Assembly (NCBI GenBank): GCA_030147525.1
Contig: JASBVF010000025.1
Span: 1 to 64,000, forward strand
Origin: Bacteroidota bacterium
GTDB taxonomy: Bacteria > Bacteroidota > Bacteroidia > Chitinophagales > Saprospiraceae
DNA length: 64,000 nt
Direction: 5' to 3'
Shown here in pieces: positions 24,841 through 33,978 of the stretch; the first letter of the stretch is position 1, and every line of letters starts with the position of its first letter. Under the pieces are notes generated by a model that saw only the letters and a list, made by a program, of their open reading frames with translations, was not told the origin of the DNA and searched no databases. Position numbers and translations under genes: made by a program.

Positions 24841-27800
24841 TTAGTTTTTCCGGGCGGCCTCTACCCTGTTCACAAAGGCCTGCGCAGTGGAAGGCTCAAC
24901 AGGCTGAACTTCGTACTGCTCGCCGTCGGGCATTTTAAAAATCTTATCCTTGTCTTTCAGGCCCAGCAACTCATCCATAAAACGGGTGTTGTTCGACACC
25001 ACGTTGAGGATGCCCTGCTTGTAGCCGAAAAAGTAGTACTGCTGGCTGGGCGACTTCAGGTAAATGTAGAGCCGGTCGTCATCGTTTGTCGGCATTTTTA
25101 CCTCGATGTAGGCCGTGACGTTGGTGTTGATCATTTCACCGTCAATACTCACAAGGCCCAGTTTTTCTTTGTTGGAAACAAAAGACTGGTAGTCCCGGTC
25201 CCAAATCATCGGCACATTGTCGAAGAGCACAGTGAAAGGATTAAACTTTTTAGGCAAAGTCAGCGTCCCGATGCTGATCCCGTCGATCACCCTTTGCATT
25301 TCCTCGTTCGCAGGGAACATTTCACTCACTACCTTGCGGTAAAAAGGCATGTCCTTGGCGTACACGATCGGGTTGGCATCGAAGGTGCTCGACTTGAAAT
25401 CAGTGATCATGATTTTAAGCAGGTTGTCGGGGATGATAACCTTGGCGCCAAGCATGGCTTCCATGCTGAGTTTTGAGTCCATGGCGCTGGTGCCCATGAG
25501 GGTGTCGGTGACCAGTTCGCCAAATTCGGTTTTCACAATGCCGGCAGCGGATACGCTCACATACTTGAGGGCGCTGCCGAGATTGAGCTTTCCATCCATT
25601 TCAATCTTGCCTGTTTTATTGTCAAATACCAGCTGACTTCCACGAGGTACCGCAGCGCCGCCGAACATGCGCATCGAATCGGCAAAGATGAATTTATCGG
25701 TTTTTTCATCGAACTGCAAGATTCCTTTCACCGCCAGGATGGGCCTGTCCTTCCGGAAAAAAAGCGGCGCCATCACCCGAGGGTAAACCGTGGCCGTCTC
25801 CTTGCTGAGAAACAGGCCGGTGAACAGCTGCTCTCCTTCGGGGTTGAGCGGGGTGTCATACGGGATGGCAAGGTCATTTTTGTCACCTTCGCAGTTGATG
25901 GAAAACCAGTGCCGGTTAGGCAGGGTTTCAGACTGCAATTCGGCAAAACCCTTGAAACCAAGGTTAGGTTTTTCAGCGCTCAGGTTAATCGTGCCCTGAA
26001 ACTTGGTTTTGTGATCAATGAAAAATTCACTGCGCTGGCTGATCTCACCGGTGGCACGGGTCACGGAGCGTTTGGTGCTGCGGGATCCTTCTCCCACCCT
26101 TGTGCCGACAATCTCGGCAAATTCAATCTCCTGCTTTTTGTTGCCAATGTTGTATTCATAAAAACCGCTCGCACGGTATTCTTTTCTACCTAAAATATTG
26201 ACAGTGGCACGGTTGATCACGTGGTATTGATTGATGGTATCCGCCACGATGCGCGCATTGGTCAGCTGGCCCATCACGGCGCCGGGTTGTATTTCAATAT
26301 TGCCGTTTTCCGTGTAAACGAAGGCGTCGGAAGTAACGATGTAGGGCACGCCGCCCACTTTCAGCAGGTTGGTTTTCAGGTCGTAAAAGGCAGTTTTACC
26401 CTGAAACCGCAATGAATCCTGATCGGGGTGAATGGAGAGAAAGCTCCCCATTTTGCCTTCGAGTGCATTGAAAGTTACCGTCTCCTCGGCCATATCCCAG
26501 TCAAATTCGTTGAAGGACGTCTGATACTGGTTGTAAGGCAATGTGGTGTTGAGGAATTCCGCATTGGCCCGGAAGCTGCCTTTCTGATCGTCAAAGTCAA
26601 CGATACCATTCAGGTTTTCGGTCGTCAGGGCGAGTGCATCGGCGTTGAATGCCTTGATCTTCAGGTCGGTCGTATCTGCGCTGGCAGAGTGCGCGCCGAA
26701 ACTGAACAGGTTGGACAACATGCTGGCCTTGTCCCAGTCGAAAAGTCCGTCGGCCTTCAAACCGCCGGGGGTCAGGATCAAAGTACCTTTCAAGGTGTGA
26801 ACGCCCTCCTTGAAGAGTTCGAACGGCGCTTCCTTCGAGGTCACATACATACTATCCTGGTAAGGCCTCCAGTCGATGGTCACGTCAAAGCCACGAACCT
26901 GGGGCACTGCAATTTTGCTGGCCCGGTCTTCTTCCAGGTCGAAGCGCTCGGCACTGCCGGTGAGCTGCTTGGGCCTGAAAATAAGATCTTCCGAGTCGAT
27001 ACGGGCGCCGAGGTAGTTGAGGGTGCCTTGACCTAAAAAGCCCCTGTTACTCAGGTCCATGGCTCCGGTGAAGTTACCCTTGCCCTGGTAGTTGGGATAG
27101 CCTTTGGCGGGGGTCTTGGTAGCAAAACCAAGCGAAGTATCCTCCCGAATCACGATCGTTTCATCAAAAACCGGGAAAATACCGGCCGAATGCATCTTGC
27201 CTTTGAACTTGACATCGTCTCTTGTGAAACGATCCAGACTGTTGAAACTGAAAGGGTTCAGTTTGAAATAAAAAGAGTCACGGATGTAAACGTCACCCTG
27301 TTTATTGTTATAATCATAAAAAACATAGGGGTTGTTCTTGCTTTCCATGGACGGGAACATGGCGATCTCCTCCCGGCCCGATTTGTTCGACGGGGCATCG
27401 ATCAGCAACACGCCGCTGAGATGCTCAATGCGGGAGCCCAGGGAGTAGGCCTCGGGCACACCCCGCTTATCCACGTTACCGGTAGGCAGGTACAGGTCGA
27501 AATAGCGCACAGAATCCAGGCGTACCTGGAACTTGTTGTAGTCGAAATGAAAATCCTTTCCCTGGATGAGGCTGAAGCCCGCAAACAGGCGGCCGTCAAA
27601 ATCCATGTCCCGGTTTTGCTTCAGGCGCACCACGTCGCCGTAAGGCTTCAGGCCGACCCGCTGCAACTGGCTCAATTCGATATTGGTCACGCCGTTGACG
27701 GCGATGGTTTTGTCTTTCAGGTCAAAAATGGCATTGGTTTGCTCGGTCTCAGAGTTAACCCTCAGGTTATCGAAGTCCACCTTCTTTTGGGAAGCATCAG

Positions 27801-29370
27801 CATAATGGAAGATTTTATCCTTGAGTTCCACCATTTTATCGGTTGCATCGTAATTGATGAAACCTTTGGATACGAGATCGTAGAGCAGCGAGTTGATGTT
27901 TTCGACAGAAAACTTTGGGTTGAGTTTTTTGGCCAGAAATTCAGCTTCAATGATTTTATCGCCCGTTTCCTGGTAAGCTACTTTCATGAGAGCGATGGGG
28001 TTGGTCGTGGAAATATTCTGAAGGCGGTAATAGTCGCTTTCCTGAAAGTATTTCAAAGACTCAAACACTGCCGGAGTGGCGGCATTGGAGAAACCCACTC
28101 CACGGCGGCCGATGTAAATACTGTCCCGATCGAGCAGAAAGTCCAGTTTTTCAGCGTCGATATTAATTTGGTGCAGGGAGTTGAAAAACGGGTTCCGGTC
28201 GCTTCCCCGTTTACCCCGGGAGAGTTGAAGTTCCCGTTTACGGATATCAAAACGAACGTTGACGGACGGGTGGTAGATTGAGTCCTGATCGAAGTAGAGC
28301 GTTGATTCCACACTCTCCCCGACGATGAGTTCTTCCTGTTTGATGGCAAATAATTCAGCCTTGCCCCGGTAGGTCAATTGTTTCTTTTCGTTGTACAATG
28401 TGAATTCTGCCCGGTTCTTCCGGGAACCAAAACCGTACACTGTGGTACCCTGCAGGCGAAAACCACCGGTGAACCGCACGCCTTCCCCGATATTTTTGAT
28501 TTCCAGAATATCCTCTTTCGACTCGAAACGGGGGTAAGAGCCTTCCGTAGCCAGGTTTTGTGAAACGAGTTTGTCGCTGAAACTACCCTCCACCACCTTT
28601 GAACCAAAGAAAAGCGGATAGTGCATTTTCACGGTTTTCACATCGTAGAGACTCTTTTTGGTTTCGATCTCATATTCGGTCAGCTCGGCGTAAACGTCCG
28701 AGTCGAGGCCGAGGCGCTCCCAGGAGACAATACCGCCTTTTCCCTTCCAGATTTCTTCCACAGGTGAGTAAACACCGGAGGTATTTTTGATCACGATGGA
28801 GTCCTGCCCCCGGGTTGCGATAAGGTCGAGTTTGTCGTACCTGACGAGCGGCATTTTGTTTTCATAAACCAGATCGTAACGGGAGGCATTGGCGAGCCAG
28901 TTGGTACCGATATCAGAAGCTCGCAGCGCATTGCGTTCAAGAAAAGGATAACTGAAATCCAGAAAATCCTGAAAGGGTTTGAGCCGCCGGTTTTCAATAT
29001 TGACCAGGAGGCTGTCGAGGATGTTATGCCAGGTTTTGAAACGGGTTTCACCCAATTCACTCTTTTTAACAACGGAAAGCGCCGTCAGATAATCCGTAAA
29101 ATACGGGTTGGCCGTCATACGCTGTTCGAGCATTTTATCGCCCGTCAGGCGGATGCGCATCATCTCAATTTCGGAATACACGCCGTTTTTAACGCTTTTC
29201 TCAAAGTCCTTGAAAACGTTCTCCATCTTTGAGTTTTTGGTAGCTGTCATGAGGGTTTCCAGCTCTTTGACGAACGTGTTCTGGTCTTCCGAAAATTTTT
29301 CCAGCTTTTGCGCTTGTGCAAGGGTGATTGAAAAACAGATAAAAAGGATAGTGCTAAACCAAAATTTCAT
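24841..29370 (-). CDS. Giant secreted beta-rich protein, unknown family
   Basis: A 1,509-residue protein. The start at 29370 gives a clean signal peptide (MKFWFSTILFICFSITLAQAQ). The N-terminal ~130 residues are helical; from about residue 230 onward the sequence is a long series of short alternating strands with recurring phrasing (YFDLYLPTGNV, GKGNFTGAMDLSNRGFLGQGTLNYLGARIDSEDLIF, GFDVTIDWRPYQDSMYV, KIEMDGKLNLGSALKY), resembling AsmA/LptA-like beta-groove proteins. No Cys lipidation site, no T9SS tail, no transmembrane helix beyond the signal. It starts 45 nt after prmA and may be co-transcribed with it. Function unknown; a periplasmic lipid-transfer role is one guess. Confidence 0.8.
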   Translation of the reverse strand: MKFWFSTILFICFSITLAQAQKLEKFSEDQNTFVKELETLMTATKNSKMENVFKDFEKSVKNGVYSEIEMMRIRLTGDKMLEQRMTANPYFTDYLTALSVVKKSELGETRFKTWHNILDSLLVNIENRRLKPFQDFLDFSYPFLERNALRASDIGTNWLANASRYDLVYENKMPLVRYDKLDLIATRGQDSIVIKNTSGVYSPVEEIWKGKGGIVSWERLGLDSDVYAELTEYEIETKKSLYDVKTVKMHYPLFFGSKVVEGSFSDKLVSQNLATEGSYPRFESKEDILEIKNIGEGVRFTGGFRLQGTTVYGFGSRKNRAEFTLYNEKKQLTYRGKAELFAIKQEELIVGESVESTLYFDQDSIYHPSVNVRFDIRKRELQLSRGKRGSDRNPFFNSLHQINIDAEKLDFLLDRDSIYIGRRGVGFSNAATPAVFESLKYFQESDYYRLQNISTTNPIALMKVAYQETGDKIIEAEFLAKKLNPKFSVENINSLLYDLVSKGFINYDATDKMVELKDKIFHYADASQKKVDFDNLRVNSETEQTNAIFDLKDKTIAVNGVTNIELSQLQRVGLKPYGDVVRLKQNRDMDFDGRLFAGFSLIQGKDFHFDYNKFQVRLDSVRYFDLYLPTGNVDKRGVPEAYSLGSRIEHLSGVLLIDAPSNKSGREEIAMFPSMESKNNPYVFYDYNNKQGDVYIRDSFYFKLNPFSFNSLDRFTRDDVKFKGKMHSAGIFPVFDETIVIREDTSLGFATKTPAKGYPNYQGKGNFTGAMDLSNRGFLGQGTLNYLGARIDSEDLIFRPKQLTGSAERFDLEEDRASKIAVPQVRGFDVTIDWRPYQDSMYVTSKEAPFELFKEGVHTLKGTLILTPGGLKADGLFDWDKASMLSNLFSFGAHSASADTTDLKIKAFNADALALTTENLNGIVDFDDQKGSFRANAEFLNTTLPYNQYQTSFNEFDWDMAEETVTFNALEGKMGSFLSIHPDQDSLRFQGKTAFYDLKTNLLKVGGVPYIVTSDAFVYTENGNIEIQPGAVMGQLTNARIVADTINQYHVINRATVNILGRKEYRASGFYEYNIGNKKQEIEFAEIVGTRVGEGSRSTKRSVTRATGEISQRSEFFIDHKTKFQGTINLSAEKPNLGFKGFAELQSETLPNRHWFSINCEGDKNDLAIPYDTPLNPEGEQLFTGLFLSKETATVYPRVMAPLFFRKDRPILAVKGILQFDEKTDKFIFADSMRMFGGAAVPRGSQLVFDNKTGKIEMDGKLNLGSALKYVSVSAAGIVKTEFGELVTDTLMGTSAMDSKLSMEAMLGAKVIIPDNLLKIMITDFKSSTFDANPIVYAKDMPFYRKVVSEMFPANEEMQRVIDGISIGTLTLPKKFNPFTVLFDNVPMIWDRDYQSFVSNKEKLGLVSIDGEMINTNVTAYIEVKMPTNDDDRLYIYLKSPSQQYYFFGYKQGILNVVSNNTRFMDELLGLKDKDKIFKMPDGEQYEVQPVEPSTAQAFVNRVEAARKN

Positions 29371-29414
29371 TATGTCAGGTGATTGAAAATGGACGATTTG
29401 ACAACGGCCCGGGA

Positions 29415-30239
29415 TCAAAGGAGTTTCCCAACAATCGCCAGCCAGTTGTTTCTTTTTTTCGTTTCGAGGACCTCGAATTGATGTAAGGTCAGTGCTTTTT
29501 TCATCAGTTCCTCGTCTTCGAGAATAAAACCTGAAACGACAAGCGTGCCGCCAGGTTTCAACATCCGTGATAACGTGGGCAGGGAATCCAAAATTACATT
29601 GCGGTTGATATTTGCAAGAATAATGTCATATCCATTGCCGGGAACGGCTTCCAATGTGCCGTGGAAAGCAGCGATGTTGTCTACGCCATTAACACCGGCA
29701 TTCTCCAGTGTGTTCAGATAGGACTCCTCTTCAATGTCCACTGCATCGACATGAGCAGCACCCAGTTTGGAGGCAAGAATGGCCAGCACGCCCGTTCCGC
29801 AGCCGTAATCAAACACCCTGGCGCCTTTAAACGGCAGTGATTCCATGGCCTGCACGACCATCCAGGTCGTTTCGTGGTGGCCTGTACCGAAGGCCATCTT
29901 GGGGTTGATGACCAATTCGAAGCGCACATTTTCGAGCGGCGGGTGAAAATCTGCCCGAATTCCGCAGAATTCTTCCACTACAACAGGGTGAAAATTGGTC
30001 TCCCATATCTCATTCCAGTTTTGGCCGGGAATGAATTCCTTTTCAAATGTGAAACCGTAATCCTCTTTCAGTTCGTCGAGGTAGGCTTCGATACCGGGTG
30101 TGAACTCAGCAGCCGGCAGGTAGGCATCGAGCCCTGTCTCCGATTCCTGAAAGGTATCAAAAGGCTGGGCAGCGAGCAATGCCATGACGATCTCCGCAGT
30201 GGCCGGGTCGGTGTTAATCTGAAATTTGTAATAATCCAT
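29415..30239 (-). CDS. prmA: Ribosomal protein L11 methyltransferase
   Basis: A 274-residue SAM-dependent methyltransferase that trimethylates ribosomal protein L11. The SAM motif I is VFDYGCGTGVLAILASKLG, followed by VDAVDIEEE and post-motif LANINRNVILD; the GTGHHETTWM segment before motif I is the PrmA signature (usually GTGxHxTT). Length is close to the family's 290. It is part of a minus-strand run of four genes (coiled-coil, DinB-like, prmA, giant secreted protein). Confidence 0.93.
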   Translation of the reverse strand: MDYYKFQINTDPATAEIVMALLAAQPFDTFQESETGLDAYLPAAEFTPGIEAYLDELKEDYGFTFEKEFIPGQNWNEIWETNFHPVVVEEFCGIRADFHPPLENVRFELVINPKMAFGTGHHETTWMVVQAMESLPFKGARVFDYGCGTGVLAILASKLGAAHVDAVDIEEESYLNTLENAGVNGVDNIAAFHGTLEAVPGNGYDIILANINRNVILDSLPTLSRMLKPGGTLVVSGFILEDEELMKKALTLHQFEVLETKKRNNWLAIVGKLL

Positions 30240-30393
30240 GATTGGGTGGGTAATGGAAATGGTGTTGAAATTTAAACCTGAAGAGAAAGTACTTTAAGAA
30301 AATGCCCGGCTTTAACCAGTTTAAAATAAGTCCGAATTCCTGCCGGCTTTTTCAAAGCAGATACGAAACTGAAGTCTCGCAAATCTGCCTGTG

Positions 30394-30909
30394 TTATTCG
30401 CTTTTGTGTTGCCCCCAATGTTTCAACGTGGAAGGCGCAACACCAATGGCTTGATTGATTTCCAGCTCCGGACAGGCAGCCCTGAGGCCCATTTTGATCA
30501 TTGCCAGATGATGAACGGCATGATCGTAAGCATACATCAGCTCCCGCCCAACAGTGGAAACTACGACAGGGCGATCTTCATTCAGCTCGGCTGAAAAGTC
30601 GGCAATGACCTCGAGGCTTGCCTGCTCGTTCATGCCGGCCACTTTTGCCGCACAGCCTGACAGCACTTTGGCGGCCTGCAATGGTTGCGTTTCAACCTGT
30701 ACGTCCCGCTCCCGCTTGGCGTAATCAACCCGGCCCTCCTCCACTCCTTTGAGCAGGCAGGTATAAAAATCAATAATGTGACGGAAGTGCTGACCGATGG
30801 AAGATCCGTTAAAAATGGAGAGTGGTTGGGCGTAAGTTCCGGCATCTATTTTACCCAATAAATCGGTCATTTGCAGGATGATGATGTCCGTTCCCTGTTT
30901 GCAATTCAT
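30394..30909 (-). CDS. DinB-like superfamily protein
   Basis: A 171-residue four-helix-bundle type protein. The start at 30909 gives MNCKQGTDIIILQMTDLLGKI. Conserved metal-ligand histidines of the DinB/YfiT fold are visible: SIGQHFRHIIDF near the middle of helix 2 and YDHAVHHLAMIK in helix 4. Function of these proteins is often unknown; some are bacillithiol- or mycothiol-dependent S-transferases. No partner is evident. Confidence 0.8.
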   Translation of the reverse strand: MNCKQGTDIIILQMTDLLGKIDAGTYAQPLSIFNGSSIGQHFRHIIDFYTCLLKGVEEGRVDYAKRERDVQVETQPLQAAKVLSGCAAKVAGMNEQASLEVIADFSAELNEDRPVVVSTVGRELMYAYDHAVHHLAMIKMGLRAACPELEINQAIGVAPSTLKHWGQHKSE

Positions 30910-31028
30910 GTTTTTGAAAAATAATTGATAAACGAGATTTCCCGCCTGTTGGTCGTTGGTTAAGCGGGGGTGAATTTGGTTTGGCGGTTTTGAAAGTCTG
31001 CCGAACATTTGAGCATACCTGAAAGACT

Positions 31029-31592
31029 TTACAGGTACTGCTGGATGTGTTGCAAGTCGAGGTCAATCTGATTGACGATGCTCTGGTGCGTATGTTCAAA
31101 GTTGTCCTTTGTGGCCTGTATCTTGTTCATTTCTGCGGCAATGGTATTGTCGGCATCATCGATGGTGGCCTGTGATTTGGCTATCTGGTTTTGCAACTTT
31201 TCAATTTGTTGCTTCCAGGCTTCGATCTGCGCTTTCAGCTTTTCCACCTCCTGTCGTTTGGAGTTGACCCGTTTCTGAAGCTGATTGTTCAGGGCCAGGT
31301 CGAACTGTTCCTTTTCTTTCACCAGCACAGCTTTATAGTGCTGGGCAGTGGATACCAGTTTGTCCTTCGTCAGGCCGACCGTGGAAGCTGTTGCGTAGGC
31401 AGACTTAAATGCGGTATCCTCCGGAATGTTCATTTGAGCCAGGCGCCCAAGCGACATTTTAAACTCCAGGTAATCGAAGCCGGGAAGGTTGTTTTTCTCG
31501 AGGGCATGGGTCAAAAAGTCTACGCTTTTTTCATCCAGGCCGTGGGTATTTCCAAAAATTGATTTCAAATCTTGCTGCATATCAGGTATCAT
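31029..31592 (-). CDS. Coiled-coil protein, unknown family
   Basis: A 187-residue protein, with a globular N-terminal half (LTHALEKNNLPGFDYLEFKMSLGRLAQMNIPEDTAFKSAYATAS) and a long coiled coil from about 95 to 170 (LQKRVNSKRQEVEKLKAQIEAWKQQIEKLQNQIAKSQATIDDADNTIAAEM). No signal peptide. The start could instead be the ATG at 31580. A TATCTTTG box 12 nt upstream suggests it heads the run down to the giant secreted protein. Not recognised beyond general conservation in Bacteroidota. Confidence 0.7.
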   Translation of the reverse strand: MIPDMQQDLKSIFGNTHGLDEKSVDFLTHALEKNNLPGFDYLEFKMSLGRLAQMNIPEDTAFKSAYATASTVGLTKDKLVSTAQHYKAVLVKEKEQFDLALNNQLQKRVNSKRQEVEKLKAQIEAWKQQIEKLQNQIAKSQATIDDADNTIAAEMNKIQATKDNFEHTHQSIVNQIDLDLQHIQQYL

Positions 31593-31603
31593 TGGTGAAG
31601 GGA

Positions 31604-31611
31604 CAAAGATA
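31604..31611 (-). promoter_or_regulatory. -7 box of the coiled-coil gene
   Basis: TATCTTTG on the minus strand, full match to TAnnTTTG, 12-24 nt before the two possible starts. Confidence 0.6.
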
Positions 31612-32012
31612 GAAAAGAGTTGGTGAGACGGAATAAAAATGCAGGTTGGTTACAGGCTCTATTTTATAGACGAAATTCCTGCCGGCATGGCTAATGGCAA
31701 TTTTTGTTGTTGGAAAACAAGGCCTGCCTTCCTGTGACAGGTTTTGAAAGATGCTGAAATTAAATGATTGATAACCCGCACTTTACACACCCTTCACAAT
31801 AAATCAGCCCTCAGCCTGTCCGAGCCGTTTTAAAAAAGCATGTTAACCTGACGTCCTGCAAGCTCCCTGCCTCGCCATTCAACAATAAAAAAATGTTTTT
31901 AAAATCTAAAAGTGAACCTTTTTCAAAATAAAATTCGTTGGGTAAAACATTTCCGCATATTAACTAATCATTAAATGTCGGAAAGCCAACCAGCTTAACG
32001 GTACATTATTCC
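31612..32012. other. Spacer with no recognised gene
   Basis: About 400 bp between divergent genes. It is A/T-rich in its right half (AAAATAAAATTCGTTGGG near 31927) and holds no protein-like reading frame. Confidence 0.5.
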
Positions 32013-32020
32013 TACCTTTA
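32013..32020 (+). promoter_or_regulatory. -7-like box of ykuK
   Basis: TACCTTTA, one base off TAnnTTTG, 20 nt before the ATG at 32041. Confidence 0.5.
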
Positions 32021-32040
32021 GGCTATTAAAAAATCAGCCC

Positions 32041-32514
32041 ATGGATAAATGGCGAAAACTCAACGGCGAAATACTGCGTGCGCCGATAAAAGAAGCAGTA
32101 GAACAAACGATCATACGGGAAACCGAAGCTGGCCACCGTTTAAAGGTTTGCATCGGTTCCGATTCGCAGGTCAGAACCGGCGTTGTCGAATTTGCGACGG
32201 TCATCGTGTTTTTGCGGGAGAAGAAAGGTGGATTTATGTTCATCAATAACTCCAAAATGGAAGCCCGGATCGGCTTGAAGGAACGTATGATTTTAGAAGT
32301 AGCAAAGTCTGTCGAAATTGCTTACCACCTGTGCGACTTGCTGGACAAATACCACGTTGAACTGGAAGTCCATGCCGACATCAACACGGATCCGGCATTT
32401 CAATCCAATCGTGCATTGCGGGAAGCAATGGGTTACATTCTCAGCATGGGATTTGTTTTCAAAGCAAAACCAGACGCCTTTGCCAGCACTTCCTGTGCCG
32501 ACAAGGTCGTTTAA
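32041..32514 (+). CDS. RNase H-like YkuK family protein
   Basis: A 157-residue protein of the YkuK/DUF458 family with an RNase H-like fold. The first acidic residue is D41 in the motif CIGSDSQVRTG, and later acidic positions occur in HADINTD and at the C-terminal end. The order FATVIVFLREKKGGFMFINN, LKERMILEVAKSVEIAYHL fits the family. Predicted nuclease-like but not experimentally assigned as far as I know. A -7 box 20 nt upstream suggests a single-gene unit. Confidence 0.8.
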   Translation: MDKWRKLNGEILRAPIKEAVEQTIIRETEAGHRLKVCIGSDSQVRTGVVEFATVIVFLREKKGGFMFINNSKMEARIGLKERMILEVAKSVEIAYHLCDLLDKYHVELEVHADINTDPAFQSNRALREAMGYILSMGFVFKAKPDAFASTSCADKVV

Positions 32515-33281
32515 GCCAATGCTTGTAAAGGAAAAACGGCAGCGCCTGCACGCCCATTCTCAGGCCGGCAGGCGCTGCAACTGTTTCTCATATTGCAGTA
32601 AGAAAACAGACCAGTGCCTGCTCACATGACTGCCTGCTTTTTTTGTAAAAATGTCTCACGTTTCTCAAAGAAAAAAGACAACGGATTGTTCAGGCATCTC
32701 CCTTCGGTTCAGAGAGCGCTCTCCGCAGCTAAAGCAGACAAACTTAAAACATGCTCAAATTATCCAGACAAGGGGGAGTTAATCATTAAACTTTTGGCGG
32801 TTGCCATCGTTCTCTAAAGAATGTTATAATTTTTGGAAATTTGTTGCCAGAATTCTGACAAAAACAAGGCGTCATAATCTATTTGAAAACAGGATTGAGT
32901 AAAATTTTTGTAAAAAAAAAACAAACAATCTGGCTACATAATTTTTGGCTATATCCTTGAAAGGAAAAAGGTGTTCGACAAGGCGTAATAAAGCCAAAGA
33001 TGCTATCTGTTTACAGTTTTGTGACTAAACTTTTCCCTCATAAAAAAAAATTAATTTCATTTTTGCCCCAATGTATTTTCAGTTTATTGAAGTACAAAAT
33101 TTAGTGCAATCAAAAAATATCCCAAAAGTTCTGTAAAAACCCTTTGATCGATGCTGTAGTTTTCGATAAAAAAGTTCAATTACAGCCTCTCTTGACTCCT
33201 TTAAATCTACATACTCCACCAAAGCCTTCTGATTAAATTTTTGGGATAGCAATTTTTCACACAACAAAAATCTTAGAGAAC
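32515..33281. other. Long A/T-rich spacer upstream of the AP2-like gene
   Basis: About 767 bp, falling from near 50% to well under 40% G+C after 32800, with poly-A and poly-T runs (AAAAAAAAACAAACAATC near 32916). A minus-strand frame at 33079-33267 (62 residues) has some protein-like texture but no start-site or homology support. The drop in composition suggests inserted DNA. Confidence 0.55.
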
Positions 33282-33857
33282 GTGCTTTACAAAGTAAAAC
33301 TAAAAAATGCGGACGAACATGTCTTGCTGGACGATCGCGTCTACGAATGGCTTACGTCAGACGCGTACCTAACCAAAGTTGATTTTATCAACAATCTACG
33401 TAAGCATTCAAGCGGCTGTGCTGTTTTTCAGAAAACCTGGAAAAAGAGCGATGGCAGTTTCAAAACTGAAACTATTTATCTTCACAAGATCATCGCCGAG
33501 AAATTCCTGATTCATCAGAAGTCGAAAGAAAACAACCTTGTTGGCGCTAAAAACGGGAACAAGCTGGATTGCCGGCTGGAAAATCTCGTTTACCGCTCAA
33601 GAGCAGTTTCCAGTCGCAAAAGAAAAACCAGCAGTAAAACTGGATACACCGGTGTTTATCAGGAAAACAACCGCTTCAGAGCAGTCATTTCCATCGACGG
33701 TAAATCTGTTCATATCGGAATGTTTGACACCGCAGAGGAGGCAGCACTTGCCTACAACCGAAAGTCCAAGGAAATCTACGGTGAAACCGGAAAGCTCAAT
33801 GCCATCAAAAGGCAAAAGCCGGATGGGGCCATGGAACCGATGAACCAGGGCAGTTAA
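33282..33857 (+). CDS. AP2-domain protein with degenerate HNH-like region
   Basis: A 191-residue protein starting at GTG. The N-terminal ~30 residues (VKLKNADEHVLLDDRVYEWL) match the DD-x-x-x-E/Y-x-L entry of HNH/AP2 homing-endonuclease relatives. Residues 66-105 (LHKIIAEKFLIHQKSKENNLVGAKNGNKLDCRLENLVYRS) line up with the HNH stretch (H-A-F-VNHIDGNK-NR-ENLE), but the catalytic His-Asn-His is not kept (NNLVGAKNG where NHIDG is expected). Residues 118-172 (SKTGYTGVYQENNRFRAVISIDGKSVHIGMFDTAEEAALAYNRKSKEIYGE) are a bacterial AP2 DNA-binding domain. It looks like a homing endonuclease that lost its nuclease and may serve as a DNA-binding protein. Confidence 0.8.
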   Translation: MLYKVKLKNADEHVLLDDRVYEWLTSDAYLTKVDFINNLRKHSSGCAVFQKTWKKSDGSFKTETIYLHKIIAEKFLIHQKSKENNLVGAKNGNKLDCRLENLVYRSRAVSSRKRKTSSKTGYTGVYQENNRFRAVISIDGKSVHIGMFDTAEEAALAYNRKSKEIYGETGKLNAIKRQKPDGAMEPMNQGS

Positions 33858-33978
33858 AATCGTCAAACACCTGCGGCCGGTGATTTGATTTACTGATTTA
33901 CAGAAATTCCTGTAAAAAATGAGTCAAATCACTGGCCCAAATTATGGTCGAAGTTCCAATTCTCCCTATCATTGCGGC

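Noticed and set aside
33079-33267. 62-residue minus-strand frame in the A/T-rich spacer
   Set aside because: Some protein-like texture (LVEYVDLKESREAVIELF) but no promoter, homologue or neighbour support; kept only as a note in the spacer entry.
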